A stretch of DNA of 6,600 nt, taken from an uncultured Gemmatimonadota bacterium. GTDB taxonomy: Bacteria > Gemmatimonadota > Gemmatimonadetes > Gemmatimonadales > GWC2-71-9. Below the pieces are notes generated by a model. It was not told the DNA's origin and made no database searches. It saw only the letters and a list, made by a program, of their open reading frames with translations. Positions 6,401 through 6,600 of this stretch are shown piece after piece. The position numbers and the translations under genes are program-made. The stretch covers positions 1-6,600 of the forward strand of contig CAMPKP010000170.1 of assembly GCA_946887295.1 (NCBI GenBank), written 5' to 3'. Each line of letters opens with the position of its first letter. Positions within the stretch are counted from its first letter, which is position 1.

Positions 6401-6423
6401 AAGCAGCCTGACCCATGCACCTC

Positions 6424-6599
6424 ACGAGTGGCCCGGGCACGACACGAGTGGCCCGGGCACGACACGAGTGGCCCGGGCGCGACACGGGTGGCCGGGCGCG
6501 ACACGAGTGGCCGGGCGCGACACGAGTGGCCCGGGCGCGACACGGGTGGCCGGGCGCGACACGAGTGGCCCGGGCGCGACACGGGTGGCCGGGCGCGAC
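6424..6599. repeat. Nine-unit tandem array of 19/20-bp repeats
   Basis: Nine head-to-tail units have lengths 20, 20, 20, 19, 19, 20, 19, 20 and 19. The 20-bp form is ACGAGTGGCCCGGGCGCGAC (the first two units have CAC in place of CGC). The 19-bp form lacks one C in the CCCGGG core, and three of its four copies have ACGGG instead of ACGAG. The 20-bp form holds the palindrome GCCCGGGC. Later units are arranged as 39-bp pairs (6464-6502, 6522-6560, 6561-6599), with an odd 19-bp unit at 6503-6521. All six frames are open through the array simply because it lacks stop triplets, so this is no evidence of coding. Unit lengths are not multiples of three. The array reaches the window edge and may continue. 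The 23 bases before it (6401-6423) hold nothing recognisable. Confidence 0.93.
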
Positions 6600-6600
6600 G

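Noticed and set aside
6262..6582. A 106-residue minus-strand open frame across the tandem array and repeat copy
   Set aside because: Its product is the translated tandem repeat plus the well-known spurious peptide VTLSAAKG from the dispersed repeat, followed by antisense mutY.
6424..6599. CRISPR array
   Set aside because: The units abut directly with no unique spacers and are only 19-20 bp; no cas genes are present.

Overview
The window looks like chromosomal DNA from a high-GC, Gram-negative (diderm) bacterium. An mla-type phospholipid transport operon implies an outer membrane. Two copies of a dispersed repeat, the 'TCATCCTGAGCGGAGCGAAGGA' type, together with the gene content suggest Gemmatimonadota or a similar environmental lineage. 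That placement is inference; nothing here fixes the taxon.

Layout from left to right. Positions 1-214 hold no confident gene but contain a perfect 28-bp inverted repeat (70-138). Six genes then run on the minus strand. Read in their direction of transcription, from right to left, they are mlaE (5629-4841), mlaF (4844-4092), mlaD (4084-3173), rnz (3107-2193), a yjdF/DUF2238 membrane-protein gene (2148-1492) and a lipoprotein gene of an uncharacterised family (1402-215). A 55-bp divergent promoter region (5630-5684) separates mlaE from mutY, which runs on the plus strand (5685-6398). mutY ends inside a single-arm copy of the dispersed repeat and is followed by a nine-unit 19/20-bp tandem array (6424-6599).

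How the genes work together: mlaE, mlaF and mlaD overlap or nearly touch and encode the permease, ATPase and membrane-anchored MCE substrate-binding subunit of one ABC lipid transporter. No mlaB or mlaC lies in the window. rnz (tRNA 3'-end maturation), yjdF and the lipoprotein gene are separated by gaps of 44-89 bp, some with hairpins or promoter-like sites, so they are probably partly independent units. mutY encodes an adenine DNA glycosylase with an intact catalytic and iron-sulfur part but no C-terminal 8-oxoG recognition domain.

Most of the window is ordinary housekeeping and envelope DNA; I do not see a new multi-gene system. The points most worth a second look are the short MutY whose last codons and stop come from the repeat, the two-variant tandem array beside it, a repeated arrangement of -10-like boxes 7-9 nt before start codons (suggesting leaderless mRNAs), and the uncharacterised lipoprotein.
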